Part shown: positions 24,447 to 32,281 of the stretch, piece after piece
Numbering within the stretch: the stretch's first letter is position 1
Layout: the number at the start of each line of letters is the position of its first letter
From: Thermoanaerobaculia bacterium
GTDB taxonomy: Bacteria > Acidobacteriota > Thermoanaerobaculia > Gp7-AA8
Assembly: GCA_017883205.1 (NCBI GenBank)
Contig: JADGNZ010000022.1
Span: 1-64,000, forward strand
Direction of reading: 5' to 3'
DNA: 64,000 nt
The notes under the pieces: model-generated
Database searches by the model: none
What the model was told of the DNA's origin: nothing
What the model saw: the letters and a program-made list of their open reading frames with translations, nothing else
Program-made: the position numbers and the translations under genes

Positions 24447-27203
24447 ATGCTGCGTAAGCTGATCTTCGCTGTCCTCGCCACGATGCTGGCGATTCCCTCA
24501 TTTGCTCAGGTCGACAAAGCGTCCATCGAAGCGGTGGCACTCGATCAGGCCAAGGCGCCGCTTCCCGGCGTCACCGTCACGGCACGTCGTGCTGAAGTCG
24601 GAATCGAGCTCGTCGACGTCACTGACGCGGCCGGCGTTGCGCGCTTCAAGGCTCTCGCACCCGGCAAGTATCAGATCTCCTTCGCGCTCGAAGGCTTCGC
24701 GCCGGTGAAGGAGCAGAACCTGACGCTTCTCGTCGGACAGACTGCGAAGATCGCCGTGACGATGCAGCAGGCCGCCAGCGAGACGATCACCGTCAGCGCC
24801 TCGGTGCCGCTCGTCGATGTGCACAAGACCGACTCCTCCACGAACATCGTGCCCGAGCAGATCGAATCGCTTCCGGTCGCGGACCGCGATTTCCAAAAGC
24901 TCGCGTTTATTACTCCAGGCGTCGAGCGCGAGCGCGGCGGCTTCCGCTTCATCAACGGCGGGCCGGTCGTTGGCGCGGGCGGCAACGCTTCGCAGACGAC
25001 CATCCTCGTCAACGGCGTCGATCTCACCGACGAGGTCAACGGTCAGTCGCGGGCACGCTTCAGCCAGGACGCCGTGCGCGAGTTCCGCGTCATCACCAAT
25101 CGTTTCGATCCCGAGATCGGCGGTTCCGCGGGCGGCGCGATGTCGGTCGTGACGAAGTCGGGCACGAACGACACGCACGGCACCGTCTTCGGCTTTTTCC
25201 GCGACGCCGCCATCCGCAGCAAGGGCGCGCTCGATCTGGAGAAGAACAACGATTACTCGCGCCACCAGCTCGGCTTCACGCTCGGCGGACCGGTTACGCA
25301 CGACAAGCTTTTCTATTTCGCGTCGCTCGAACAGATCAACGAAAAGAACATCGTCCTCTTCCGTCCAGGTGGTGCGTTCGCTTCGCAGGCGGCCGACATC
25401 AGCCATCCGTTCAAACAGACGCTGCTCTACGGCGGCGTGGATACGAACATCAGCTCGAAGGTGACCGCGGGCTTCAAGGCGGTCTACGAGGATTACACCG
25501 AGGACAACTTCCGCGTCGGCGGGGTGGCCGATGCGTCGTATGGGCAGACGCTCGAGCGCAAGAACTGGAACGGAACGTTCGAGCACAACACGGCCATCGA
25601 CAACTCGACGTCGAACGAGGCGCGCTTTCAGTTCGGACATCGCCGTTTCTTCGAGCCGACGAACACGCGTACCGGTCCGGCGTCGTGGTTCTCCTCCGGC
25701 AACACCCTCATGACGGGAACCAACATCCTCGGCGACCTCCTCGGCGACGGCAACACCTGGGAAGTCCGCGACACGCTGCACCGCAGCTTCACCTTCGGCC
25801 GCTCCTCGCACGATCTGAAAGCCGGCGTTTCGGTCCAGCACGACAGTGAACGTGTTCGCATCGACACCTATCAGAACGGCCTCTTCCTCTACCTGACGGA
25901 TACGACTGCTCTGCCGCTCGCGTATGCGTACGGTGTCGGTTCCTCCGATGTCAATAAAGGCACGGACCTCTACGGTGGGTTCCTCGAAGATTCGTGGCGT
26001 CCGAACGCCAATCTGCTCGTCAACCTCGGCGTTCGCTACGACCTCGACACCAACGGCAACAACCCCGGATACACGCATCCGCTGATTCCGTTTGCGCGAG
26101 AGAGAGATACGAACAACATCCAACCGCGTGGCTCGTTTACCTACGACGTCAACGGCGATGGAGTGAACGTGCTGCGCGGCGGCGCGGGCAGATTCACTGG
26201 CCGGATGCTCCTGGTACCCGCAGTGACCGAGCTGCAGCAGAACGGCGTCACCGGCCGCGTGACCTATACACGGATCAACGGCGCGCTGCTCGGGTTCCCC
26301 TCCCTCGCGCTCGACCCGAACAATCCGACCACGACCGGCATCGTGTCGAAGCCGGCCATCGGTCTTCTGTCGCCGACGTTCAAGTCGCCTCAAGCCGACC
26401 AGGCATCCCTCGGATACACGATGAAGCTCGGCCAGTCGCGGATGTATCTCGACACCGAAGGCATCTACGTCAAGGGAACGAACGAGATCGTCATCCGCGA
26501 CGTCAACTGGAGCGGCAACGCCACCCACATCCGTCCCATCAGCGCCTATGACCAGGTCAACGAGTACACGAACGAGGGGCATTCGAAGTATCAGGCGCTC
26601 GTCGTCGCGCTGAACGGCAGCGTGCGTACCAACGATCTCGTCACTGCGTCGATCACCTACGCGGACAAGAAGAACATCAGCGACGACTTCTCGCCCGACT
26701 TCCCCACCGGCTATCCGAACGACCCCGCGAACATCGAGGGGGAGTATGGCCGTGCACGCGGTACCGAGCGGATGCGCTTCGTAATGAGCGGCGTTTTCCA
26801 TGCGCCGTGGGCGACGACGGTTGCACCGATCCTCGAGTACGGATCCGGCCAGCCGTGGACGCAGCGGCTCGGCTACGATTTCAACGGCGACGGCAAGAAC
26901 TCCGATCGTCCCGCCGGCGTCGGCCGCAACACGATGAACGGTCCGAAGTACAAGAACGTCTCGCTCCGCGTGACGAAGGACATCGCCTTCAGCGGCTACG
27001 GCTCGCTGCAGGCCATCGCCGAAGGCTTCAATCTCTTCAACTTCAAGAACTTCGATGTGCAGTCGATTCAGGCCGGCCAGTTCCTCAGCGGACCGACGAT
27101 TGCCAACCCGAAAGCAGTTGCGGTGCCCAATCCGAACTACGGTAAGTTCCTGGCCACGCTTCCGGCCCGTGAGTTCCAGTTGGGCCTGAGGTGGGTTTAC
27201 TAG
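24447..27203 (+). CDS. Oar-like TonB-dependent outer-membrane receptor
   Basis: The second ATG (24447) has AGGAG at the right distance; the first (24441) touches it. The ~918-residue protein has a signal peptide (MLRKLIFAVLATMLAIPSFA) and a carboxypeptidase-regulatory-like beta domain (about 25-110; KAPLPGVTVTARRAE). A plug region follows (NGVDLTDEVNGQSRARFSQDAVREFRV), then a long beta-barrel ending RWVY-like with aromatic LGLRWVY. It imports a substrate across the outer membrane, powered by TonB. The TetR-type operator and the lipid-type operon downstream suggest a hydrophobic or acyl substrate; this is inference. Confidence 0.88.
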   Translation: MLRKLIFAVLATMLAIPSFAQVDKASIEAVALDQAKAPLPGVTVTARRAEVGIELVDVTDAAGVARFKALAPGKYQISFALEGFAPVKEQNLTLLVGQTAKIAVTMQQAASETITVSASVPLVDVHKTDSSTNIVPEQIESLPVADRDFQKLAFITPGVERERGGFRFINGGPVVGAGGNASQTTILVNGVDLTDEVNGQSRARFSQDAVREFRVITNRFDPEIGGSAGGAMSVVTKSGTNDTHGTVFGFFRDAAIRSKGALDLEKNNDYSRHQLGFTLGGPVTHDKLFYFASLEQINEKNIVLFRPGGAFASQAADISHPFKQTLLYGGVDTNISSKVTAGFKAVYEDYTEDNFRVGGVADASYGQTLERKNWNGTFEHNTAIDNSTSNEARFQFGHRRFFEPTNTRTGPASWFSSGNTLMTGTNILGDLLGDGNTWEVRDTLHRSFTFGRSSHDLKAGVSVQHDSERVRIDTYQNGLFLYLTDTTALPLAYAYGVGSSDVNKGTDLYGGFLEDSWRPNANLLVNLGVRYDLDTNGNNPGYTHPLIPFARERDTNNIQPRGSFTYDVNGDGVNVLRGGAGRFTGRMLLVPAVTELQQNGVTGRVTYTRINGALLGFPSLALDPNNPTTTGIVSKPAIGLLSPTFKSPQADQASLGYTMKLGQSRMYLDTEGIYVKGTNEIVIRDVNWSGNATHIRPISAYDQVNEYTNEGHSKYQALVVALNGSVRTNDLVTASITYADKKNISDDFSPDFPTGYPNDPANIEGEYGRARGTERMRFVMSGVFHAPWATTVAPILEYGSGQPWTQRLGYDFNGDGKNSDRPAGVGRNTMNGPKYKNVSLRVTKDIAFSGYGSLQAIAEGFNLFNFKNFDVQSIQAGQFLSGPTIANPKAVAVPNPNYGKFLATLPAREFQLGLRWVY

Positions 27204-27222
27204 TTCACGGAACGTGTTGAAG

Positions 27223-27284
27223 CCGGCGGCCTCGCCGGCGCAGTCGATCGCGCTGCAACGGAACGCCGGCGAGGCCGCCGGCGC
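27223..27284. terminator. GC-rich inverted repeat after the receptor gene
   Basis: GCCGGCGGCCTCGCCGGCG (27223-27241) is the exact complement of the right arm at 27265-27284, with about 23 bp between. It sits 20 bp after the receptor stop and could act as a terminator or mRNA-stabilising hairpin. No T-tract follows, so I treat it as a REP-like element that may attenuate transcription into the SDR gene. Confidence 0.55.
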
Positions 27285-27309
27285 CACTCTCGAGTGCGGC
27301 GGTCATTGA

Positions 27310-28032
27310 ATGGATCTCAACCTCAGCGACAAAGTTGTCATCGTGACTGGTGGTGCGGCTGGAATCGGCCGTGCCACTGTCGAGCGGTTCGCAGCCGAGG
27401 GAGCGAAGGTCGTGTCGTGGGATGTGACTGGCGACCCGAAGGTCGACGTCACGGACTCCGGCTCCGTCCAGCACGCAGTCGACGACGTCATCGCGAAGTA
27501 CGGGCGCATCGACGTTCTCGTCAACAACGCCGGCATCGTCCGCGATGCGCAGCTCATCAAGTGGAAGGACGGCGTCGCCGGCATGATGGAAGACGCCGCG
27601 TTCGACGCCGTCATCAGCGTCAACTTGAAAGGCGTATTTCTCTGCACGCGCGCGGTGGTGCCGCACATGATCAAAGCGAAGAGCGGTGTGATCCTCAACG
27701 CCTCTTCGATCGTCGGCTTGTACGGGAACTTCGGCCAGACCAACTACGCGGCCACCAAGGCCGGCGTCATCAGCTTTACGAAGACGTGGTCGCGTGAGCT
27801 CGGACGCTACGGCATTCGCGTGAATGCTGTCGCGCCGGGCTTCATCGCCACCGAGATGGTCACCGCGATGCCGCAGAAGGTGGTCGAGTCGATGGCAGCA
27901 AAAACCCCGCTTGCGAAACTCGGCGCGCCCGAGGACATTGCCAACGCCTACGTCTGGCTGGCCAGCGACGCGGCCAGGTTCGTCAGCGGCGCCGTGCTTT
28001 CTGTCGATGGAGGGCTGGTACTGGGAACCTGA
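27310..28032 (+). CDS. Short-chain dehydrogenase/reductase (FabG-like)
   Basis: The classical 240-residue SDR has the NAD(P)-binding glycine motif TGGAAGIG (14-21), NNAG in VLVNNAGIVRDAQ, catalytic Ser in LNASSIVG, and YAATK (Tyr-x3-Lys). It is most similar to 3-oxoacyl-ACP reductases. It is the first gene of a tight set with a KAS III-like protein, an alpha/beta hydrolase and an acyl-CoA ligase, so a beta-keto or beta-hydroxy acyl substrate is likely. The cofactor preference cannot be read with certainty. Confidence 0.9.
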   Translation: MDLNLSDKVVIVTGGAAGIGRATVERFAAEGAKVVSWDVTGDPKVDVTDSGSVQHAVDDVIAKYGRIDVLVNNAGIVRDAQLIKWKDGVAGMMEDAAFDAVISVNLKGVFLCTRAVVPHMIKAKSGVILNASSIVGLYGNFGQTNYAATKAGVISFTKTWSRELGRYGIRVNAVAPGFIATEMVTAMPQKVVESMAAKTPLAKLGAPEDIANAYVWLASDAARFVSGAVLSVDGGLVLGT

Positions 28033-28094
28033 TGCGCGCTCGGGCCAGCCGCTACGACACCCGAGTCCCGATCGCCGACACCCGCAACCCACCT

Positions 28095-29105
28095 ATGCAC
28101 GCCAACATTGTCTCCACCGGCTCGTACGTGCCGGAAATCGAAGTGACCAACGATCAGTTGCGCGCGCGCTTCGACGTACAGGCGCCTGACTTCATCAACA
28201 AGATGGAAGCGTCGAGCGGCATCCTCACGCGCTGGTGGGCGCCCGATGACGTGGTGACGTCGGATCTCGCAGTGCGGGCGGCGCGCGTCGCGCTCGAGCG
28301 CGCCGGAAAGGCGGCCGAGGATGTCGATCTCATCATCGTCGGCACCGACTCGCCTGACTACATCACTCCCGCCACGTCGGTCGTCGTGCAGGCGAAGCTC
28401 GGAGCAAAGAACGCCGGCACCTTTGATGTCGGTTGCGCATGTGCCTCGTTCCCAACGGCGTTCTCGGCCGCGGCCGGTCTGATGGCGACCAACCCGTACC
28501 TGAAGACGGTCCTCGTCATCGGCGTCTATCAGATGCACAAACTGGCCAGCCCTGACGATCCGATGATCTTTTTCTATGGCGACGGTGCGGGAGCGGCCGT
28601 GCTCGAACCGGGCGAGCAGCGTGGCTTCGTCTCCTCGGCGTTTCGCGCCGACGGATCGTACGCGCCGCGCTGGGCCATTCAGTCCGGCGGCACCGTCGAG
28701 CCAGTGACAGAGGATGCCATTCGCGCAGGTCGGTCGCAGGTCAGGATGTACGACCGCTATCCGCCCGAGATCAACAATGATGGATGGCCACTGCTCGTGC
28801 GGCAGGTGGCGAAGAACGGCGGATTCGCGGTCAGCGACATCGACTTCATCATCTTCACGCAGGTTCGCAAGCCGACCATCGAGCTCGTGATGAAGGATCT
28901 CGATCTGCCGATGGAGAAGACGCACATGATCATGCAGACGGTCGGTTACACCGGCTCGGCGTGCATTCCGATGGCGCTCGACAGCGCACTGCAGGAGAAG
29001 AAGATCAAGCCCTCCGACCTCGTCGTGCTCGTCGGTTCCGGCGTCGGCTACAACCAGGCTGCTGCTGCCTTCCGCGTGGCGGAAGATGGTGCGAGGCTGT
29101 TCGCA
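28095..29105 (+). CDS. KAS III-like thiolase-fold protein without the His/Asn dyad
   Basis: Counting from ATG 28095, the 337-residue protein has the FabH fold and the nucleophile Cys116 in FDVGCACASF. The histidine expected in a PHQAN-like motif is T255 (IIFTQVRKPT), and the asparagine of the GNTGSAS-like motif is Y285 (VGYTGSACIP). The spacing 255-285 equals the H244-N274 spacing of E. coli FabH, so the alignment is firm. Enzymes lacking this dyad usually transfer acyl groups rather than perform decarboxylative condensation. The stop (to 29108) overlaps the next ATG (ATGA). The upstream extension of the frame is repeat DNA. Confidence 0.88.
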
Positions 29106-29989
29106 TGAAGATCGCCGCAGCGCTCGCCCTTCTGCTCATCATCGTCTTCACGTCGGCGACGTTGTACGCGAGACGTCATCCGCTCGAAGCGTTCGTGAAG
29201 CTGACGCGGCGCGGACTGGGGCGCGCGGGCATGGCGCTTCGTACGATCGAAGTGGACGGCAATCGCGTCGTCTATTTTGCCGGCGGAAACGGTGCGCGCA
29301 CGATCGTGCTGATTCACGGCGTTAACGATCAGGCCGGAACATGGGTCTCGGTCGTGCCTGCGCTGATGAAGACATTCCGCGTTATCGCCATCGACCTTCC
29401 GGGCCACGGCGAGAGCGCGCCCGCCACCGGTCCGTTGCCGATGCCCCTGATGTTGAAGGCGGTCGCAGCGGTCATCGATCGCGAATCGCCAAGCGCTCCG
29501 ATCGTGCTTGCGGGCAACTCGATGGGCGGATGGGTGAGCATGCTCTACGCCGCCGATCATCCAGACCGCGTCTCTAACCTCATCCTCGAAGATGCCAGCG
29601 GAATGATGTGGGATTTGAGCCACGTGCCGTTGTTTCCGAAGACGCGCGAGGAAGCATTGAAAGTGCTGCGCATGGTGCACGGTCCGGATACGCCGATTGC
29701 GGACTACCTCGTCGATGCCATGCTCAAGTCAGCGTCTTCGATGCCGCAGGCCCGCGTGATCGAAGGAGGCGTGGTGATGTACCTCGTCGATCTCCGGCTG
29801 AAGGATCTGACGATGCCTGTGACGCTGATCTGGGGCGCGCACGACGGTCTGCTGCCGGTTGTTTACGCGGAGGCGTTGCACGCAAAGATCGCCGGATCGA
29901 CGCTGCATGTGATTCCGAACGCGGCGCACATTCCGCACCGGCAGGCGCCGAAAGAATTTGTCCGCCTCCTGCAAGAGGCGCTTCCGTGA
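29105..29989 (+). CDS. Membrane-anchored alpha/beta hydrolase
   Basis: The 294-residue product has an N-terminal hydrophobic anchor or signal (about 3-22) and an alpha/beta hydrolase domain: oxyanion region IHGVN, nucleophile S139 in GNSMGGW, acid D247 in GAHDGLLP and H275 in AAHIPH. It is likely an esterase, lipase or thioesterase facing the periplasm or membrane. Start and stop are embedded in ATGA and GTGA overlaps with its neighbours, so translation is coupled within the operon. The serine nucleophile differs from the aspartate of OleB-type beta-lactone decarboxylases. Confidence 0.88.
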   Translation: MKIAAALALLLIIVFTSATLYARRHPLEAFVKLTRRGLGRAGMALRTIEVDGNRVVYFAGGNGARTIVLIHGVNDQAGTWVSVVPALMKTFRVIAIDLPGHGESAPATGPLPMPLMLKAVAAVIDRESPSAPIVLAGNSMGGWVSMLYAADHPDRVSNLILEDASGMMWDLSHVPLFPKTREEALKVLRMVHGPDTPIADYLVDAMLKSASSMPQARVIEGGVVMYLVDLRLKDLTMPVTLIWGAHDGLLPVVYAEALHAKIAGSTLHVIPNAAHIPHRQAPKEFVRLLQEALP

Positions 29990-31449
29990 TCTTCGATGGC
30001 GACCTGCTCGCCGAGCGGGCACGCCTCACGCCAGACAAGCTCGCCCTTGTCGCAATCGAAACCGGCGAGCGGCTCACCTACGCGCAACTGAATCATCGGG
30101 CGGAGCAGGCCGCAGCCGCGGTTGTTGCAGCCGGTGTCGGGTCAGGCGATCGATACGGAATCCTGCTTCACAACTCAATCGATTTCATCGCCCTCTTTTT
30201 CGCGGCGGCCAAATGTGGCGCCATCGTGGTTCCGCTGTCGACGCGCGCGACGACGCATGAGCTGAAGCAGGTCGTCGATGACTGCGGGATGAGTATCTTG
30301 TTCACGTCGGACGACTTCGATGCCTCGGCTCTCGGATGCCGCGTGTCGGGCGTCGATGCGTTGTCGTCAGCCTCTTCTCCGACCCCCGACTCCCGACACC
30401 CCACTCCCGAACACACATACTGCCTCCTCTACACGAGCGGCACGACCGGCAAGCCGAAGGGCGTGATGATTCCCAAACGTCAGCTCTGGTGGAATGGGTA
30501 CAACACGGCGGTCAATTGGGGTTTGCGCGAGGACGACGTCAGTCCAATCTACACGCCGCTGTATCACGCCGGCGGCGTCGCGGTGTTTCTCATTCCGATC
30601 TTCACCGTCGGCGGCACGATCGTTCTCCATCGCGGGTTCGACGCAGCCGCAATCTGGAGCACGATCGAAAAGGAAAAGGCCACAGTCGTTCTCGGCGTGC
30701 CGACCACATGGAAGATGTTGATGGACGCGCCCGAATTCGCGGCCGCCGATTTGCGCCACGTTCGCTGGTTCATCTCCGGCGGCGCGCCGCTTCCGCACTA
30801 CATCATCGAGGCCTATCAGAGCCGCGGCATCGAGATGAAGCAGGGGTTTGGGATGACCGAGGCCGGCGTCAATTGCTTCACGATGACGGTGGAGGAGTCG
30901 CGGCGCAAAGCGGGCTCTATCGGCAAGCCGATGATGTTCACCGAGGTTCGCGTCGTCGATGAGAGCGGATCCGAGATGCCAGCCGGCGAAGTCGGCGAGA
31001 TGTGGATTCGCGGTCCGCACGTCGCCCTCGGCTACTGGAACAATCCCGAGGCCACGCGCGCGGCATTCGACGACGCCGGCTGGCTACACACCGGCGATCT
31101 GGCCCGCTGCGATGACGAGGGTTTCTTTTCCATCGCCGGGCGGAAGAAAGAGATGTTCATCAGCGGCGGCGTGAACGTCTATCCAGCGGAGATCGAGGCC
31201 ACGCTCGTGTCGCACCCGAACGTCTCCGATGCGGCCGTAATCCCGGTCGCGGACGACAAGTGGGGTGAGGTGGCGGTGGCGTTCGTCGTCGGCAACGTCG
31301 ACAGCGCCGGTCTCGATGCCTATCTTGCGGAGCGCATCTCGAAATTCAAACTGCCGAAGCGTTACGTCTTTGTCGGCGCGTTGCCGCGAACACCTTATGG
31401 AAAAGTGGAGAAGCCAAAGCTTCGTCAGATGCTGGATGTGTCATCCTGA
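29986..31449 (+). CDS. Acyl-CoA ligase (AMP-binding family) with a repeat-derived insert
   Basis: The GTG at 29986 overlaps the previous stop (GTGA). The 487-residue adenylate-forming enzyme has the P-loop YTSGTTGKPKG (149-159), the A5 region GFGMTEAG, TGDLARCDDEGF, GRKKEMFISGG and the C-terminal catalytic lysine region in PYGKVEKPK. It activates a carboxylic acid with ATP and joins it to CoA. Residues ~116-143 (ALGCRVSGVD ... TPEHTY) are encoded by a heptamer inverted repeat at 30331-30414, in frame, in the surface stretch before the P-loop. The N-terminal domain is otherwise normal. The substrate is unknown. Confidence 0.9.
   Translation: MIFDGDLLAERARLTPDKLALVAIETGERLTYAQLNHRAEQAAAAVVAAGVGSGDRYGILLHNSIDFIALFFAAAKCGAIVVPLSTRATTHELKQVVDDCGMSILFTSDDFDASALGCRVSGVDALSSASSPTPDSRHPTPEHTYCLLYTSGTTGKPKGVMIPKRQLWWNGYNTAVNWGLREDDVSPIYTPLYHAGGVAVFLIPIFTVGGTIVLHRGFDAAAIWSTIEKEKATVVLGVPTTWKMLMDAPEFAAADLRHVRWFISGGAPLPHYIIEAYQSRGIEMKQGFGMTEAGVNCFTMTVEESRRKAGSIGKPMMFTEVRVVDESGSEMPAGEVGEMWIRGPHVALGYWNNPEATRAAFDDAGWLHTGDLARCDDEGFFSIAGRKKEMFISGGVNVYPAEIEATLVSHPNVSDAAVIPVADDKWGEVAVAFVVGNVDSAGLDAYLAERISKFKLPKRYVFVGALPRTPYGKVEKPKLRQMLDVSS
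30331..30414. repeat. Heptamer inverted repeat inside a coding gene
   Basis: Within the acyl-CoA ligase gene, GTGTCGGGCGTCGATG on the left faces CGACTCCCGACACCCCAC on the right, the same family as the spacer elements at 2.9 and 31.5 kb. The segment is in frame and of a length that keeps the enzyme open. Confidence 0.75.
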
Positions 31450-31450
31450 A

Positions 31451-31558
31451 TGGGGAGTCGGTTGTCGGGGGGTCGGGAGTCGAAGAAAAAAGAACGCGGG
31501 GTGCTCTCGGTTTTTCTCCGACACCCGACCCTCGAAACCCGACTCCCGTCGAGAGCAA
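31451..31558. repeat. Heptamer inverted repeat between acyl-CoA ligase and TetR genes
   Basis: A ~35-base left arm (GGGAGTCGGTTGTCGGGG...) and a facing right arm (...ACCCGACTCCCG) can pair imperfectly. A second 8-bp pair, TGCTCTCG/CGAGAGCA, overlaps the right arm. The element fills the 114-bp spacer upstream of the TetR gene and may separate its expression from the operon. Confidence 0.7.
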
Positions 31559-31563
31559 CCTAA

Positions 31564-32196
31564 ATGAACCAGGAAGAGCGCTCCGAGCGCAGCCGCGCCC
31601 AGATCCTCGAGGCCGCACTCAAGTTGTTTTCGCATCGTGGCTATGGCGCCACGAGCGTGAGTGACATCGCCGAAGATGCGGGTTTGTCGAAGGGGAACGT
31701 CTACCATCACTTCACCGACAAGGAGACGATCTTCCGCGAGCTGCTCGACCAGTATTTCCGGGCCATGTCCAATCCGGAGTTTCCGTTCAACCGCGCGCTC
31801 GCCGAGGGAAGATTTCCGGAGAATCTCGAAGAGCTCGGCCGCGCCGCGCGGGAAACCGTAAAGGACTACCGGGCCTACGTCGCGCTCATCTACGTTGATG
31901 TCGTCGAGTTCGACGGCACCCACATTCGCAAGTTTTACAGCGACATGGCCTTGCGCTTCGAAGTGTTCATGAAGAAGCACGGGATGGAAGAGGAGCTCGC
32001 CGGTCGCCTGCAGGATGGACTCTCGCCGATCTCCGCGGTGATGCTGGCCACGCGAATCTTCTACAACTACTTTTCCATCGAGATCATCTTCGGCGTCAAG
32101 GACCACTTCGGCAAGAACACCGACGAAGTGGTGGGTGAGATTTCCCGCATTCTGCGAAACGGAATGCTGAAGAATGGCCAGCCGCAAACGAAGTGA
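31564..32196 (+). CDS. TetR-family transcription regulator
   Basis: The 210-residue protein has the TetR helix-turn-helix at about residues 10-55 (ILEAALKLFSHRGYGATSVSDIAEDAG, then LSKGNVYHHFTDKE). An all-helical ligand domain follows, rich in aromatic residues (RIFYNYFSIEIIFG), suited to a hydrophobic ligand such as an acyl-CoA. It most probably represses the receptor/lipid operon through the palindrome at 24400-24411. That link is inferred from location and site form. Confidence 0.88.
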   Translation: MNQEERSERSRAQILEAALKLFSHRGYGATSVSDIAEDAGLSKGNVYHHFTDKETIFRELLDQYFRAMSNPEFPFNRALAEGRFPENLEELGRAARETVKDYRAYVALIYVDVVEFDGTHIRKFYSDMALRFEVFMKKHGMEEELAGRLQDGLSPISAVMLATRIFYNYFSIEIIFGVKDHFGKNTDEVVGEISRILRNGMLKNGQPQTK

Positions 32197-32281
32197 TCTG
32201 GCAAACGCCACCGTCCTGTAACCACATCGGAGTGGTTTTTCGGACATGGTGTTCCTAAGCGTCCATTCGAAGGAGGACCCG

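Noticed and set aside
24498-27287. 929-residue open frame antisense to the TonB receptor gene
   Set aside because: Shadow of a GC-rich gene: the opposite strand has signal peptide, domains, promoter and ribosome site; the antisense product is Arg/Val/Asp-rich without motifs.
27310-31449. Calling the operon oleABCD
   Set aside because: The KAS III-like protein lacks the His and Asn needed by OleA, the hydrolase has Ser instead of Asp as nucleophile, and the SDR is of the FabG type rather than the extended OleD type.
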